From: Bradyrhizobium nivariense
GTDB lineage: Bacteria; Pseudomonadota; Alphaproteobacteria; Rhizobiales; Xanthobacteraceae
Reading direction: 5' to 3'
DNA length: 64,000 nt
Assembly: GCF_029846715.1 (NCBI RefSeq)
Contig: NZ_JARVWW010000027.1
Span: 1 to 64,000 of the forward strand
Below the pieces are notes generated by a model that was not told where the DNA came from, searched no databases, and saw only the letters and a list, made by a program, of their open reading frames with translations. Below are positions 1 to 8,279 of this stretch, piece by piece (position 1 is the first letter of the stretch; every line of letters begins with the position of its first letter). A program made the position numbers and the translations under genes.

Positions 1-186
1 GCTTGCTGGAAACCTCATGCGATCCGCCCCCAGGCCACGCCTTGACGGGCGCGAGCACGGCGTCATCATGGCAGGTGTCGACGATCCGAAACGCGCGACA
101 CAGGGCCACGATTTAATGGTTGCTACGCGTCCTCCGTGCGGCTCTCCGGCAAGCTTGGTTGGATCAAACGGTGACGCGAGAACGTT

Positions 187-405
187 CTACCTTGAACGAC
201 GCGCGACTTGGATTGCTGTATCGATCAGAGATGCTGCAACTTCCTTGCCGAACGTGTTGATGGTGATTGGACCGTCATCGGGCACGCTAACATCAAAGAG
301 CACACCCCCGTCGTCCGAAAGGATTTCCATACGAATGCCGTCAAAGTCGACATCGCTCGCCCATCGATATTTCACAGTTCGGTTCTCGACTGTCAGCGTT
401 CCCAT
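187..405 (-). CDS. Small hypothetical protein (72 aa)
   Basis: Not assigned to a family. The 72-residue product has balanced composition, with alternating hydrophobic and charged residues suggesting beta strands (about residues 3-50), then a short C-terminal amphipathic helix ending in an Arg/Ser tail. It has no signal peptide, membrane segment or cysteine. The natural composition contrasts with the Arg/Ser-rich plus-strand frame over the same bases (17-550), which looks like a shadow. No strong Shine-Dalgarno precedes the ATG at 405, so the start is uncertain. Small proteins of this kind are common as uncharacterised genes in Bradyrhizobium. No operon partner is visible; a dispersed repeat begins about 140 bases upstream of its start. 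Confidence 0.5.
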   Translation of the reverse strand: MGTLTVENRTVKYRWASDVDFDGIRMEILSDDGGVLFDVSVPDDGPITINTFGKEVAASLIDTAIQVARRSR

Positions 406-548
406 GCTGAGTGCTTATCAAATTGCGCGATTCAAGCAAATCCGTGGGGGACGGGCCGCTTGGAAATGGCAGTGTGGGAGATTGCAGCTTCACAGTACCA
501 GAGCCGACACGCGCTCAGGCACCGCGTACACCATCCCTCGCGTTGCCT

Positions 549-1250
549 GACGGGCAAAACACGCCACATGCAGGTCAACGCATCCGCCCTCAAATATTCT
601 GATTGACCGAATTCGTCTCTTCGGGTAAACCGCAAAACATTCCGGCCCGCCAAAAGGGGCGTTTCGCGATCGTCACGATACGTGAGCCGGGATGCGATGG
701 ACGCGGCAGCGCCGGCGCGTGACGGGTGGCAGGGCGGGCTACGCCTGTGAGCCATCACGATCCGCGCGAACGACCCGGCGCGGTCACAGCGTTTCTTTTC
801 GGCTTCGGGAGCGGGCACGCGCAAGCTTCCGAATGTCCGGGGAGGGACGTCCGCGGACGGCAAAAGCGTGTGGTCCTGACGCCCGGGGTCTGTGCGTCAA
901 GGCTTGCGGTGATGTGCGGCCCGACCGGGTGCGCGCATCGATCATCCGCAAGGCGACGGGGGCAATAGTGCATCGCTCCCCGGGGAGAGCGCGCCATAAG
1001 CCGTAAAACCATTGCGCAGGGAAGGCCGGGATGTCCCGGCATCACCTGTGGTCAGCCCCGCGTGCGTTTCTCGCGTGCGGACCCTGGGTGCCAGCCGGCG
1101 CCCGGCCTTCCCTGCGCCCTTTCTTCTCGACGAGGGCGAAACGGACAGCAAAGCTCGGGCGCCCCGCGCCGCGAGACCGCAAACCTGTGTGCGCGCCCGT
1201 CGGCCGGGCGCATTCCCGCCGATGATCCATGATGTTGCCGCATCGCCCCC
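549..1250. repeat. Long dispersed Bradyrhizobium-type intergenic repeat
   Basis: From GACGGGCAAAACAC (549) to about 1250 the sequence has no convincing coding frame. It matches, from memory, a mosaic repeat seen between genes in Bradyrhizobium, Rhodopseudomonas and Nitrobacter: a GACGGGCAAAACAC opening, an AATATTCTG..TTGACCGAA segment, AAGGGGCGTTTCGCGATCGT (654-673), a GCAATAGTGCATCGCTCCCC segment (963-982), and a terminal GGGAAGGCCGG inverted repeat. Overlapping open frames on both strands here are Arg/Pro-rich and look spurious. The identification is recalled, not computed; the outer boundaries are approximate. Confidence 0.6.
1014..1117. repeat. 17-bp perfect inverted repeat (3' module of the long repeat)
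   Basis: GCGCAGGGAAGGCCGGG at 1014-1030 is exactly reverse-complemented at 1101-1117. The 70-base spacer contains a second near-palindrome built from CGTGCGTTTCTCGCGTGCGG. This is the most recognisable module of the dispersed repeat and would form a long hairpin in RNA or single-stranded DNA. It lies about 220 bases upstream of ppc. Confidence 0.8.
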
Positions 1251-1334
1251 AACTTCACCTTGCGCTGCGGCAAAAAACTTGCACACTCGGTTGAGCCGGG
1301 CAGCCAAGCGAGCTCAAACCAGGGGAGCGAGCCA

Positions 1335-4124
1335 ATGTCCCTCCAGACATTACCATCCGATACCGCAGACCAACGTCCCAACCGCCCCGAGGACGTCCAG
1401 GCGCTGGAGGCAGATGCGCAGCTGCGCGACGACATTCGCCTGCTCGGGCGCATCCTGGGCGATACGGTGCGGGACCAGGAGGGCGCCGAATTGTTCGACC
1501 TGGTCGAGCGCATCAGGCAGACCTCGATCCGATTCCATCGCGACGAGGACCGGCTCGCCCGCCGCGAGCTCGAGCAGATCCTCGACAGCATGTCGACCTC
1601 CGAGACGGTGCGGATCGTCCGGGCCTTCAGCTATTTCTCCCACCTCGCCAACATCGCCGAGGACCAGAACAACATCCGCCAGATGCGCGCCGGCAAGGGT
1701 GGCGGCTCCGGCGTGCTGGCCGAGACGCTGGCCCACGCCAGGGCGGCGGGCATCGGTGCCGATGCCCTGCGCAACTTCTTCAAGACCGCGCTGGTCAGCC
1801 CGGTCCTGACCGCGCATCCGACCGAAGTCCGCCGCAAGAGCACCATGGACCGCGAGATGGAAGTCGCTAGCCTGCTCGATCGCCGCGAGCGGGTCGCGCT
1901 GACGGCGGACGAGGCCGCCGCCAGCGACGAGCAGCTTCGCCGCGAGGTGCTGACGCTGTGGCAGACCAATCTGCTGCGCCGGACCAAGCTCACCGTGCTC
2001 GACGAGGTCGCCAACGGCTTGTCGTTCTACGATTACACTTTTCTCCGCGAGGTGCCGCGGCTGGTCAACGCGCTGGAGGACCGGCTGGAGGAGGGCGGCG
2101 GGCAGGCGGCCAGCGAGCTCGCCTCGTTCCTGCGCATGGGCAGCTGGATCGGCGGCGACCGCGACGGCAATCCCTTCGTCACCGCCGACGTGATGCGCGG
2201 CACGCTGCGGCTGCAGTCGAGCCGGGTGATGCAATTCTATCTCAATGAGCTGCACGTGCTCGGCTCCGAACTGTCGATCGCGGCGCATCTGGCCGACGTC
2301 TCCGAGGAGTTGCGCAAGCTTGCGGAGCGTTCCCCCGACACCTCGCCGCACCGGAGCGGCGAGCCCTATCGCCTAGCGGTCTCCGGCATCTATGCGCGCC
2401 TCACCGCGACGGCCGAAATGCTTCAGGTCGAGATCACGCGGCGGCCGGTCGGCAAGGGCGCGCCGTACGAAAACGTCAGGGAGCTGCAGGCCGATCTCGA
2501 CGTGCTGCACCGCTCGCTGATCTCCAACAACGCCCGCGTGATCGCCCGCGGCCGGCTGCGGCTGCTCCGCCGCGCGGTGGACTGTTTTGGCTTCCATCTG
2601 GCGCGGCTCGACATCCGCCAGAATTCTGCGGTGCACGAGCGCACCATCGCCGAACTGATGGACGCGGCGAATCCCGGCATGTCCTATCTCGCGCTCGGCG
2701 AGGATGCGCGCATCTCCCTGCTCACCAACGAATTGCGCAGCACGCGCTCGCTGGTGTCGCCGTTCGTCAAGTACAGCGACGAGACGATGGGCGAGCTCAA
2801 TGTCTTCCATGGCGCCGCGGAAGCGCATGCGAAGTTTGGCTCGGACGCCATTCCCCAATGCATCATCTCGATGTGCAAGAGCATGTCCGACATGCTCGAG
2901 GTCGCGGTGCTCTTGAAGGAGGTCGGCCTCGTCCATCCCTCCGGGCGCAGCGCCATCAACATCGTGCCGCTGTTCGAGACCATCGAGGATTTGCAGGCCT
3001 CCAGCGGCATCATGGACCGCATGCTCTCGCTGCATGATTACCGCCGTCTCGTCGACAGCCGCGGCAGCGTGCAGGAGGTCATGCTCGGCTATTCCGACAG
3101 CAACAAGGATGGCGGCTTCGTCACCTCCGGCTGGGAGCTCTACAAGGCCGAGATCGGCCTCGTCGACGTGTTCGAGCGCCATCACGTGCGCCTGCGCCTG
3201 TTCCACGGCCGCGGCGGCTCGGTCGGCCGCGGCGGCGGTCCGAGCTATGATGCCATCATCGCGCAGCCCGGCGGTGCGGTGAACGGCCAGATCCGCATCA
3301 CCGAGCAGGGCGAGATCATCTCGTCGAAATATTCCAATGCCGAAGTCGGCCGCAATAATCTCGAGATCCTCGCGGCGGCGACGCTGGAGGCGAGCCTCCT
3401 GCATCCGCACCAGAGCGCGCCGCGGCGCGAATACCTGACCGCGATGGACGAGATTTCAAATCTCGCCTTCAAAGCCTATCGGGGCCTTGTCTACGAGACC
3501 GACGGCTTCGTCGATTATTTCTGGGCGTCAACCGTCATCAACGAGATCGCGACGCTCAACATCGGCAGCCGCCCGGCCTCGCGCAAGAAGACCCGGGCGA
3601 TCGAGGATTTGCGTGCGATCCCCTGGGTGTTTTCCTGGGCGCAATGCCGCCTGATGCTGCCCGGCTGGTACGGCTTTGGCAGCGCGGTCGAGCAATGGAT
3701 CGCGGAGCATCCCGACAAGGGCATGCCGTTCCTCAAGGAGCTCTACAAGGAATGGCCGTTCTTCCGCATGCTGCTGTCGAACATGGACATGGTGCTTGCC
3801 AAAAGCTCGATCGCGATCGCCTCGCGCTATGCCGAGCTCGTGCCGGACGAGGCGCTCCGCGAAAAGATCTTTGGCCGCATCCGCCGCGAATGGCATTCCT
3901 GCATCGAGACGCTTTTGGACATCATGGGCCAGGACCGTCTGCTGCAGGGCAATCCCCTTTTGGAGCGCTCCGTGCGCCACCGCTTCCCCTATCTCGATCC
4001 GCTCAACCACGTGCAGGTCGAGCTCTTGAAGGAGCATCGTGCGCAGAACCCGGACGAACAGGTGCTGCGCGGGATTCAGCTCACCATCAACGGTATCTCG
4101 GCGGGGTTGAGGAATACGGGGTAG
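1335..4124 (+). CDS. ppc: Phosphoenolpyruvate carboxylase
   Basis: Carboxylates PEP with bicarbonate to oxaloacetate, the anaplerotic feed of the TCA cycle; cytoplasmic homotetramer in this family. The 929-residue product has the family's usual length. Motifs visible: VLTAHPTE near residue 158 (catalytic His), GGDRDGNP near 275, GYSDSNKDGG near 590, FHGRGGSVGRGGG near 622 (mobile loop and PEP/bicarbonate site), and a C terminus ending in RNTG, close to the usual QNTG. I chose ATG 1335 because AGGGGAGCG sits 5 bases upstream and the N terminus then matches family length. An in-frame ATG at 1260 would add 25 unlikely residues. Appears monocistronic, preceded by a repeat and followed by a hairpin before a convergent gene. 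Confidence 0.97.
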   Translation: MSLQTLPSDTADQRPNRPEDVQALEADAQLRDDIRLLGRILGDTVRDQEGAELFDLVERIRQTSIRFHRDEDRLARRELEQILDSMSTSETVRIVRAFSYFSHLANIAEDQNNIRQMRAGKGGGSGVLAETLAHARAAGIGADALRNFFKTALVSPVLTAHPTEVRRKSTMDREMEVASLLDRRERVALTADEAAASDEQLRREVLTLWQTNLLRRTKLTVLDEVANGLSFYDYTFLREVPRLVNALEDRLEEGGGQAASELASFLRMGSWIGGDRDGNPFVTADVMRGTLRLQSSRVMQFYLNELHVLGSELSIAAHLADVSEELRKLAERSPDTSPHRSGEPYRLAVSGIYARLTATAEMLQVEITRRPVGKGAPYENVRELQADLDVLHRSLISNNARVIARGRLRLLRRAVDCFGFHLARLDIRQNSAVHERTIAELMDAANPGMSYLALGEDARISLLTNELRSTRSLVSPFVKYSDETMGELNVFHGAAEAHAKFGSDAIPQCIISMCKSMSDMLEVAVLLKEVGLVHPSGRSAINIVPLFETIEDLQASSGIMDRMLSLHDYRRLVDSRGSVQEVMLGYSDSNKDGGFVTSGWELYKAEIGLVDVFERHHVRLRLFHGRGGSVGRGGGPSYDAIIAQPGGAVNGQIRITEQGEIISSKYSNAEVGRNNLEILAAATLEASLLHPHQSAPRREYLTAMDEISNLAFKAYRGLVYETDGFVDYFWASTVINEIATLNIGSRPASRKKTRAIEDLRAIPWVFSWAQCRLMLPGWYGFGSAVEQWIAEHPDKGMPFLKELYKEWPFFRMLLSNMDMVLAKSSIAIASRYAELVPDEALREKIFGRIRREWHSCIETLLDIMGQDRLLQGNPLLERSVRHRFPYLDPLNHVQVELLKEHRAQNPDEQVLRGIQLTINGISAGLRNTG

Positions 4125-4125
4125 G

Positions 4126-4175
4126 GAATAGCGAGTAGCGAATGGATTCAATTCGCCATTCGCCACTCACTATTC
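4126..4175. terminator. Hairpin between convergent ppc and SMP-30 gene
   Basis: A 20-base arm (4126-4145, GAATAGCGAGTAGCGAATGG) pairs with 4156-4175 with two mismatches over a 10-base loop. It lies just after the ppc stop and before the stop of the converging SMP-30 gene, so it could terminate both. There is no long T-run. Similar AGTAGCGAATAGCGAAT-type palindromes occur between genes in Bradyrhizobium (recalled), so it may be a repeat co-opted as a terminator. Confidence 0.55.
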
Positions 4176-4182
4176 GCATCAC

Positions 4183-5301
4183 TCAACAGAAATGCGCGCC
4201 TTGCGTTTCCACGTAGACCGCATAGAGCGACTGGCTCGCGGTCATGAACAGGCGGTTGCGCTTTCTGCCGCCGAAGCAGACGTTGGCGCAGGTCTCGGGC
4301 AACAGGATCTGCCCGATGCGCGCGCCGTCGTTTGGTGCGAACACCTGGACGCCGTCATAGCCGGGTCCGACCCAGCCGGCGCCGACCCAGATGTTGCCCT
4401 CGGTGTCGACGCGCAATCCGTCGGGAAAGCCCGACTTGCCTTCGAGCTTCATGTCGATCAGCTTCTTTGGATTCGACAGCTTCGCCCCATCGATGTCGTA
4501 GGACCACACTACGTTCTCGGCCTGCGGATAATGCGTGATGCCGGTGTCGCAGACATAAAGCTTCTTGTAGTCGTGGCTGAAGGCGACGCCGTTCGGCTTG
4601 AACGGCTCGTCCGCGACCTTCGCGACTTGCCCGCTCTGGGTGTCGAGGCGATAGACCGCTTCCTTCTGGAAGGGCTGCAGCGAGCCGGTATTGGCGAGCT
4701 TGCCCTCGTAGATGCTGATCGCGCCGTAGCCGGGATCGGTGAACCAGATCGCCTTGTCGTTGGGATGCACCACCATGTCGTTCGGCCCGTTGAGCGGCTT
4801 GCCGCCGGCCTGCTCGGCCAGCGTCGTGACCGAGCCGTCGTGCTCGTAACGAACGAGACGGGTGCGCTCGGCGCTGATCTGGCGTCCCTCGGTGTCGAAC
4901 GAGTTGCCGTTGGCTTCATTCGACGGCTTGTGGAACTGTTCGGAGATGTGGCCGTCGTCGTCGAGGTAGCGAAGCTGCCGGTTGGCGGGAATGTCGCTCC
5001 AGACGAGATATTGCCCTTGCGCATTCCAGGCGGGCCCTTCCGCCCAAAGGCAGCCGGTGTAGAGCCGCTTGATCGCGGTGTTGCCGACCTTGGCCTTGAA
5101 GCGCTTGGGGTCGATGGCGATGATGTCAGGATCGGGATAGCGCTGCGGTTCGACATTGGCGCCGAAGTCGCGGGCCTCAGTTCGCGAGGCGAGCAGGGCC
5201 GTTGCGGCCACTGTTGCGGCGCCCTTGAGGAGCGTGCGACGGCCGAGGCCGCCCGGCTGGCTTGCAGTCGTGTTATCGGAGTTAGTCAGTATTCTTGTCA
5301 T
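4183..5301 (-). CDS. SMP-30/gluconolactonase family protein, Tat-exported
   Basis: Predicted six-bladed beta-propeller lactonase of the SMP-30/LRE/gluconolactonase superfamily. The 372-residue product begins with a twin-arginine-type signal (GRRTLLKGAATVAATALLA, residues about 20-38) ending near TEA, so a periplasmic location is likely. The propeller part carries features expected for metal-binding lactonases: CLWAEGPAW near the start of the fold, NEANGNSFD, NGPNDMVVHP, FTDPGYG, KPNGVAFS and FPDGLRVD. I chose ATG 5301 because GGGAGGAAACC directly precedes it and the Tat motif then falls at the N terminus; a longer frame to 5382 lacks support. Substrate cannot be read from sequence. Separate transcription from the SDR gene upstream is likely (129-base gap). 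Confidence 0.85.
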   Translation of the reverse strand: MTRILTNSDNTTASQPGGLGRRTLLKGAATVAATALLASRTEARDFGANVEPQRYPDPDIIAIDPKRFKAKVGNTAIKRLYTGCLWAEGPAWNAQGQYLVWSDIPANRQLRYLDDDGHISEQFHKPSNEANGNSFDTEGRQISAERTRLVRYEHDGSVTTLAEQAGGKPLNGPNDMVVHPNDKAIWFTDPGYGAISIYEGKLANTGSLQPFQKEAVYRLDTQSGQVAKVADEPFKPNGVAFSHDYKKLYVCDTGITHYPQAENVVWSYDIDGAKLSNPKKLIDMKLEGKSGFPDGLRVDTEGNIWVGAGWVGPGYDGVQVFAPNDGARIGQILLPETCANVCFGGRKRNRLFMTASQSLYAVYVETQGAHFC

Positions 5302-5430
5302 GGTTTCCTCCCAAAGTTGTGTTGGGAGGGCACCATCCGCCTGCAATCGGGCGTAATGCGGGGCGATCTCCGGACAAGACAACCGGAGATCGCAGGGCAG
5401 GGATGCCGGAAACGCGGCTGGACGGGATCC

Positions 5431-6345
5431 TTACACGGGGTCCCAGGGGAAGATGTCGGCGGAGCGGTCGAGCTTGTAGAACGATCCCTTCAGCGCCGGC
5501 ATGCCGTGTTCGGCGATCGATTGCGGCGTCCAGCCTTCGCTCCGATGCACCGAGCGCAGCGGACGGTTTTGGCTGAACAGGAACAGCTCGTTCATGCGCG
5601 CGCCAAAAATCTGCCCGGAGACGTCCTTGGCGGCATCGGAGAGCAGATAGGCGCAGATCGGCGCGATCTTCTCCGGTCCCATCTGCTTGATCTTCTCGAC
5701 GCGCGCCTTCTCGGCTTCGGTCTCGGTCGGGATGGTGCCGATCATGCGGGTCCAGGCGAACGGCGAGACGCAGTTGGAACGGACGTTGAAGCGGCCCATG
5801 TCGAGCGCAATCGACTTCGAGAGGCCGACGATACCGAGCTTGGCGGCGGCATAGTTGGCCTGGCCGAAATTGCCGATCAGGCCGGAGGTCGAGGTGAAGT
5901 GCACGAAGGAGCCGCTTTCCTGCTCGCGAAACAGCCGCGCCGCGGCGTGCGAGACGTAGAACGAGCCCATCAGGTGAACCTTGATGACGGCCTCGAACGC
6001 TTCCACGCTCATCTTGTGGAAGATCATGTCGCGCAAAATGCCGGCATTGTTGACGACGCCGTCGAGCCGGCCGAAATGATCGGTCGCGGTCTTCACGATC
6101 TTGCTCGCGGGGATCGCCTCCGCCACCGACTCGAAGTTGGGGACCGCGGTGCCACCGCGCTTCTTGATCTCCTCGACCACCTCCTCGGCGGGGGATGCGC
6201 TCGAACCGGCGCCGTCGGAGGCGCCGCCGGGATCGTTGACGACGACCTTGGCGCCCTCGCCAGCACAAAGCAGCGCGATCTCCCGCCCGATGCCGCGGCC
6301 TGCGCCGGTGACGATGATGACCTTGTCTTGCAGTGATTTCGTCAT
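5431..6345 (-). CDS. SDR-family dehydrogenase ((3R)-hydroxyacyl-CoA dehydrogenase-like)
   Basis: NAD(P)-dependent short-chain dehydrogenase of 304 residues. Visible: the cofactor motif GAGRGIGRE near the N terminus, NNAG, the catalytic YxxxK in YAAAKLGIVGLS, and the VVVNDPGGASDG stretch resembling the (3R)-hydroxyacyl-CoA dehydrogenase domain of MFE-2-type beta-oxidation proteins. The extra C-terminal tail of about 50 residues is usual for that subgroup. AGGAGA lies 7 bases before ATG 6345, and an ATG 6 bases earlier abuts it, so 6345 is preferred. Upstream lie a thiolase and a DUF35 protein on the same strand, suggesting acyl-CoA side-chain degradation, though a 169-base repeat-bearing gap separates them. 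Confidence 0.85.
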   Translation of the reverse strand: MTKSLQDKVIIVTGAGRGIGREIALLCAGEGAKVVVNDPGGASDGAGSSASPAEEVVEEIKKRGGTAVPNFESVAEAIPASKIVKTATDHFGRLDGVVNNAGILRDMIFHKMSVEAFEAVIKVHLMGSFYVSHAAARLFREQESGSFVHFTSTSGLIGNFGQANYAAAKLGIVGLSKSIALDMGRFNVRSNCVSPFAWTRMIGTIPTETEAEKARVEKIKQMGPEKIAPICAYLLSDAAKDVSGQIFGARMNELFLFSQNRPLRSVHRSEGWTPQSIAEHGMPALKGSFYKLDRSADIFPWDPV

Positions 6346-6365
6346 GTGCATTCTCCTGTTTTCTT

Positions 6366-6504
6366 ACCTCGCCCCGCTTGCGGGGAGAGGTCGGATCGCA
6401 TCGAAGATGCGATCCGGGTGAGGGGGACTCTCCGCGAGTCTGAGTGTGTGGAAGCAGCCCCTCACCCCAACCCTCTCCCCGTAAGAACGGGGAGAGGGAG
6501 AGGC
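6366..6504. repeat. Palindromic intergenic repeat cluster (CCCTCTCCCC family)
   Basis: Three hairpins in tandem: 6367-6390 (CCTCGCCCC..GGGGAGAGG), 6393-6415 (GGATCGCATC..GATGCGATCC) and 6471-6498 (CCCTCTCCCCGT..ACGGGGAGAGGG). The same family recurs at 20232-20403. These are short palindromic elements spread through Bradyrhizobium intergenic DNA. Here they fill the gap between the thiolase stop and the SDR start and may end thiolase transcripts. Confidence 0.75.
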
Positions 6505-6514
6505 GAGCAGCTCA

Positions 6515-7654
6515 TTACCTCTCGTTCGTAAACACGATCGTGCCCGACGCGGCGAACATGCCGCCGACGCCGTGACACACCGAAATTTTCGCGTTGGCGA
6601 CCTGTGCCGGCGCGATGCCGCGCATCTGGCGTACGCTCTCCTGGAGCGCGTACATGCCGTACATGCCCGAATGCATATAAGACAGGCCGCCGCCATTGGT
6701 GTTGAGCGGCAGCTTGCCGCCGGGTCGGGTGTTGCCGTCCGCGATGAACTTGCCCGTTTCCTCGTGCGGCATGAATCCGAGGTCGCCGAGGCCGAACAGC
6801 GGCAGATGCGCAAAGGCATCATAGATCATGAGATGATCGACGTCCTTATGTGCGATGCCGGCTTCCTTGAATGCCAGCGGCCCCGCGGTCTTGAACGCGC
6901 GCGAGGAATTAAAAGTCTCCATCTGGCTGACCATCGGCGTCTCCACGCTCTCGCCGGTGCCCATGACATAGACCGGCTTGCGCCGAAAATCCTTGGCACG
7001 ATCGGCCGAGGTCAGGATCAGCGCGCCGCCGCCGTCGGTGACGATGCAGCATTGCAGCAGCCGGAATGGATAGGCGATCATGCGCGAGTTGAGGACGTCT
7101 GCGACCGTGATCGGATCCTTCATCATCGCGCGCGGATTCTTCGCCGCCCATTCCCGCTGCACCACCGCGACCGAGGCGAGCTGCTCGTGGGTGATGCCGT
7201 AGGTCTTCATGAAGCGCAGCACGGGAATCGGGAACATGCTGGGCGGGCCGTAGACGCCGAACGGCGCCTCGAACTGGCCTTGCAGGCTGTCGGCTGGGAT
7301 CGAGCGCGGCGCCTTGCCGATCATCGACTTGCCGCTCTCGGCGTGGGTGATCAGCACCGTCTTGCACAGGCCGGCCTCGATCGCCGCCGCGGCGTGGCGG
7401 ACATGCAGCATGAACGAGCAGCCGCCGACCGAGGTGCCGTCCACCCAGGTCGGCTTGATGCCGAGATAGTGGCAGACCTGCTGCGGCGTTTCGACCGCGG
7501 TGGCGAAGCCGTCGATGTCCGACAGCTTCAGTCCGGCATCGGCGATGGCATTGAGCGCCGCGTCGGCGTGAAGCTGGAGCTGCGACATGTTGGGGATGAT
7601 TCCGAGCTCCGTGGTCTCGGCCGCACCGACGACGGCAACCTGGTTGCTGCGCAT
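6515..7654 (-). CDS. Thiolase-family protein (SCP2/lipid-transfer type acetyl-CoA acetyltransferase)
   Basis: 379-residue thiolase-fold protein of the SCP2-thiolase/lipid-transfer group. It shows VVGAAETTELG at the N terminus, SVGGCSFMLHVRHAAAAIEAG at the active-site region, CIVTDGGGALI, YDAFAHLPL, NTNGGGLSYMHSGMYGM and a C-terminal CHGVGGMFAASGTIVF (the usual CxG-type region). Such proteins act with a DUF35 partner either as thiolases or as retro-aldolases on branched or sterol-like acyl-CoA side chains. Its start lies 3 bases after the stop of the DUF35 gene, so the two are co-transcribed and probably form a complex. Substrate unknown. Followed by palindromic repeats. Confidence 0.88.
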   Translation of the reverse strand: MRSNQVAVVGAAETTELGIIPNMSQLQLHADAALNAIADAGLKLSDIDGFATAVETPQQVCHYLGIKPTWVDGTSVGGCSFMLHVRHAAAAIEAGLCKTVLITHAESGKSMIGKAPRSIPADSLQGQFEAPFGVYGPPSMFPIPVLRFMKTYGITHEQLASVAVVQREWAAKNPRAMMKDPITVADVLNSRMIAYPFRLLQCCIVTDGGGALILTSADRAKDFRRKPVYVMGTGESVETPMVSQMETFNSSRAFKTAGPLAFKEAGIAHKDVDHLMIYDAFAHLPLFGLGDLGFMPHEETGKFIADGNTRPGGKLPLNTNGGGLSYMHSGMYGMYALQESVRQMRGIAPAQVANAKISVCHGVGGMFAASGTIVFTNER

Positions 7655-7657
7655 GGT

Positions 7658-8071
7658 CTATCCCTTCGCCGGACGGAACACGGGGAGGGTGATCTTGTCG
7701 TCGAGAGCCTCGAAGGCGACCTCGAGCTTCATGTCGAGCTCGAGCGCTTCCGGCGTCTGCGGACAGTCGATGATGTTGCTCATCATCCGCGGCCCCTCGG
7801 CCAGCTCGACCACGGCGATCGCATAGGGCGGCGTGAAGCCGGGCGCGGCGGGACGGTGGTTGATCACGTAGCTGTAGAGAAAGCCCTTGCCGCTCGCCTT
7901 GAAGATGCTGACCTTGCGCGAGGCGCAGGACGGGCAGAACGGGCGCGGCGGGAAATAGACATGCGCGCAGGCGTCGCAGCGCTGCAGACGCAATTCGCCC
8001 GCCTTGGTGCCGTCCCAGAAATGCTGGGTCTCCGGTGTCGGTTTCGGTCGCGCGCGCTGCGGTTCGGCCAT
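7658..8071 (-). CDS. DUF35 zinc-ribbon/OB-fold protein
   Basis: 137-residue acyl-CoA-associated protein. A rubredoxin-like zinc ribbon is visible as CDAC..CPSC (four cysteines, about residues 38-57), followed by an OB-fold (about 60-137) with GFLYSYVINHRP and PYAIAVVELAEGPRMMSNI. Members of this family bind acyl-CoA and pair with adjacent thiolase-like subunits; the partner here is the next gene, 3 bases away. ATG 8071 is chosen because GGGAGGAG lies about 10 bases upstream; a longer frame to 8170 has an unlikely extension. The divergent amidase starts about 200 bases away, so the control region for both lies in between. Confidence 0.88.
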   Translation of the reverse strand: MAEPQRARPKPTPETQHFWDGTKAGELRLQRCDACAHVYFPPRPFCPSCASRKVSIFKASGKGFLYSYVINHRPAAPGFTPPYAIAVVELAEGPRMMSNIIDCPQTPEALELDMKLEVAFEALDDKITLPVFRPAKG

Positions 8072-8279
8072 GTCGGCGGCTCCTCCCAAAGGCAAATCTT
8101 GATAAGGCAGGGCTTCATAAGGCAGGGCTTCGCGCCCGCCTGTTTCAATCTTGATGCGACAATCGACCATGGCGCGTCAACGGTCCAGCAATGCGCATGC
8201 ATGCCATCATGCGCACAATGCTTGTGTCGAACTGAGGCAGCGCTATAGATTGCGCACGCAAATATTCCGTGAGACAGAC

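Noticed and set aside
17..550. Plus-strand open frames at the window start (177 aa and 132 aa)
   Set aside because: Arg/Ser/Pro-rich with no recognisable pattern, antisense to the better-composed 72-residue gene at 187-405 and running into repeat sequence.
432..1307. Several 60-140 aa open frames on both strands between 432 and 1307
   Set aside because: They lie in a dispersed repeat, overlap on both strands and have composition typical of GC-rich non-coding DNA.
2373..3410. 345-aa minus-strand frame inside ppc
   Set aside because: Antisense to a well-supported PEP carboxylase gene; His/Arg/Asp-rich composition of a codon-position shadow.
4192..6336. 714-aa plus-strand frame
   Set aside because: Antisense to both the SMP-30 and SDR genes, which carry clear family motifs; the frame has none.
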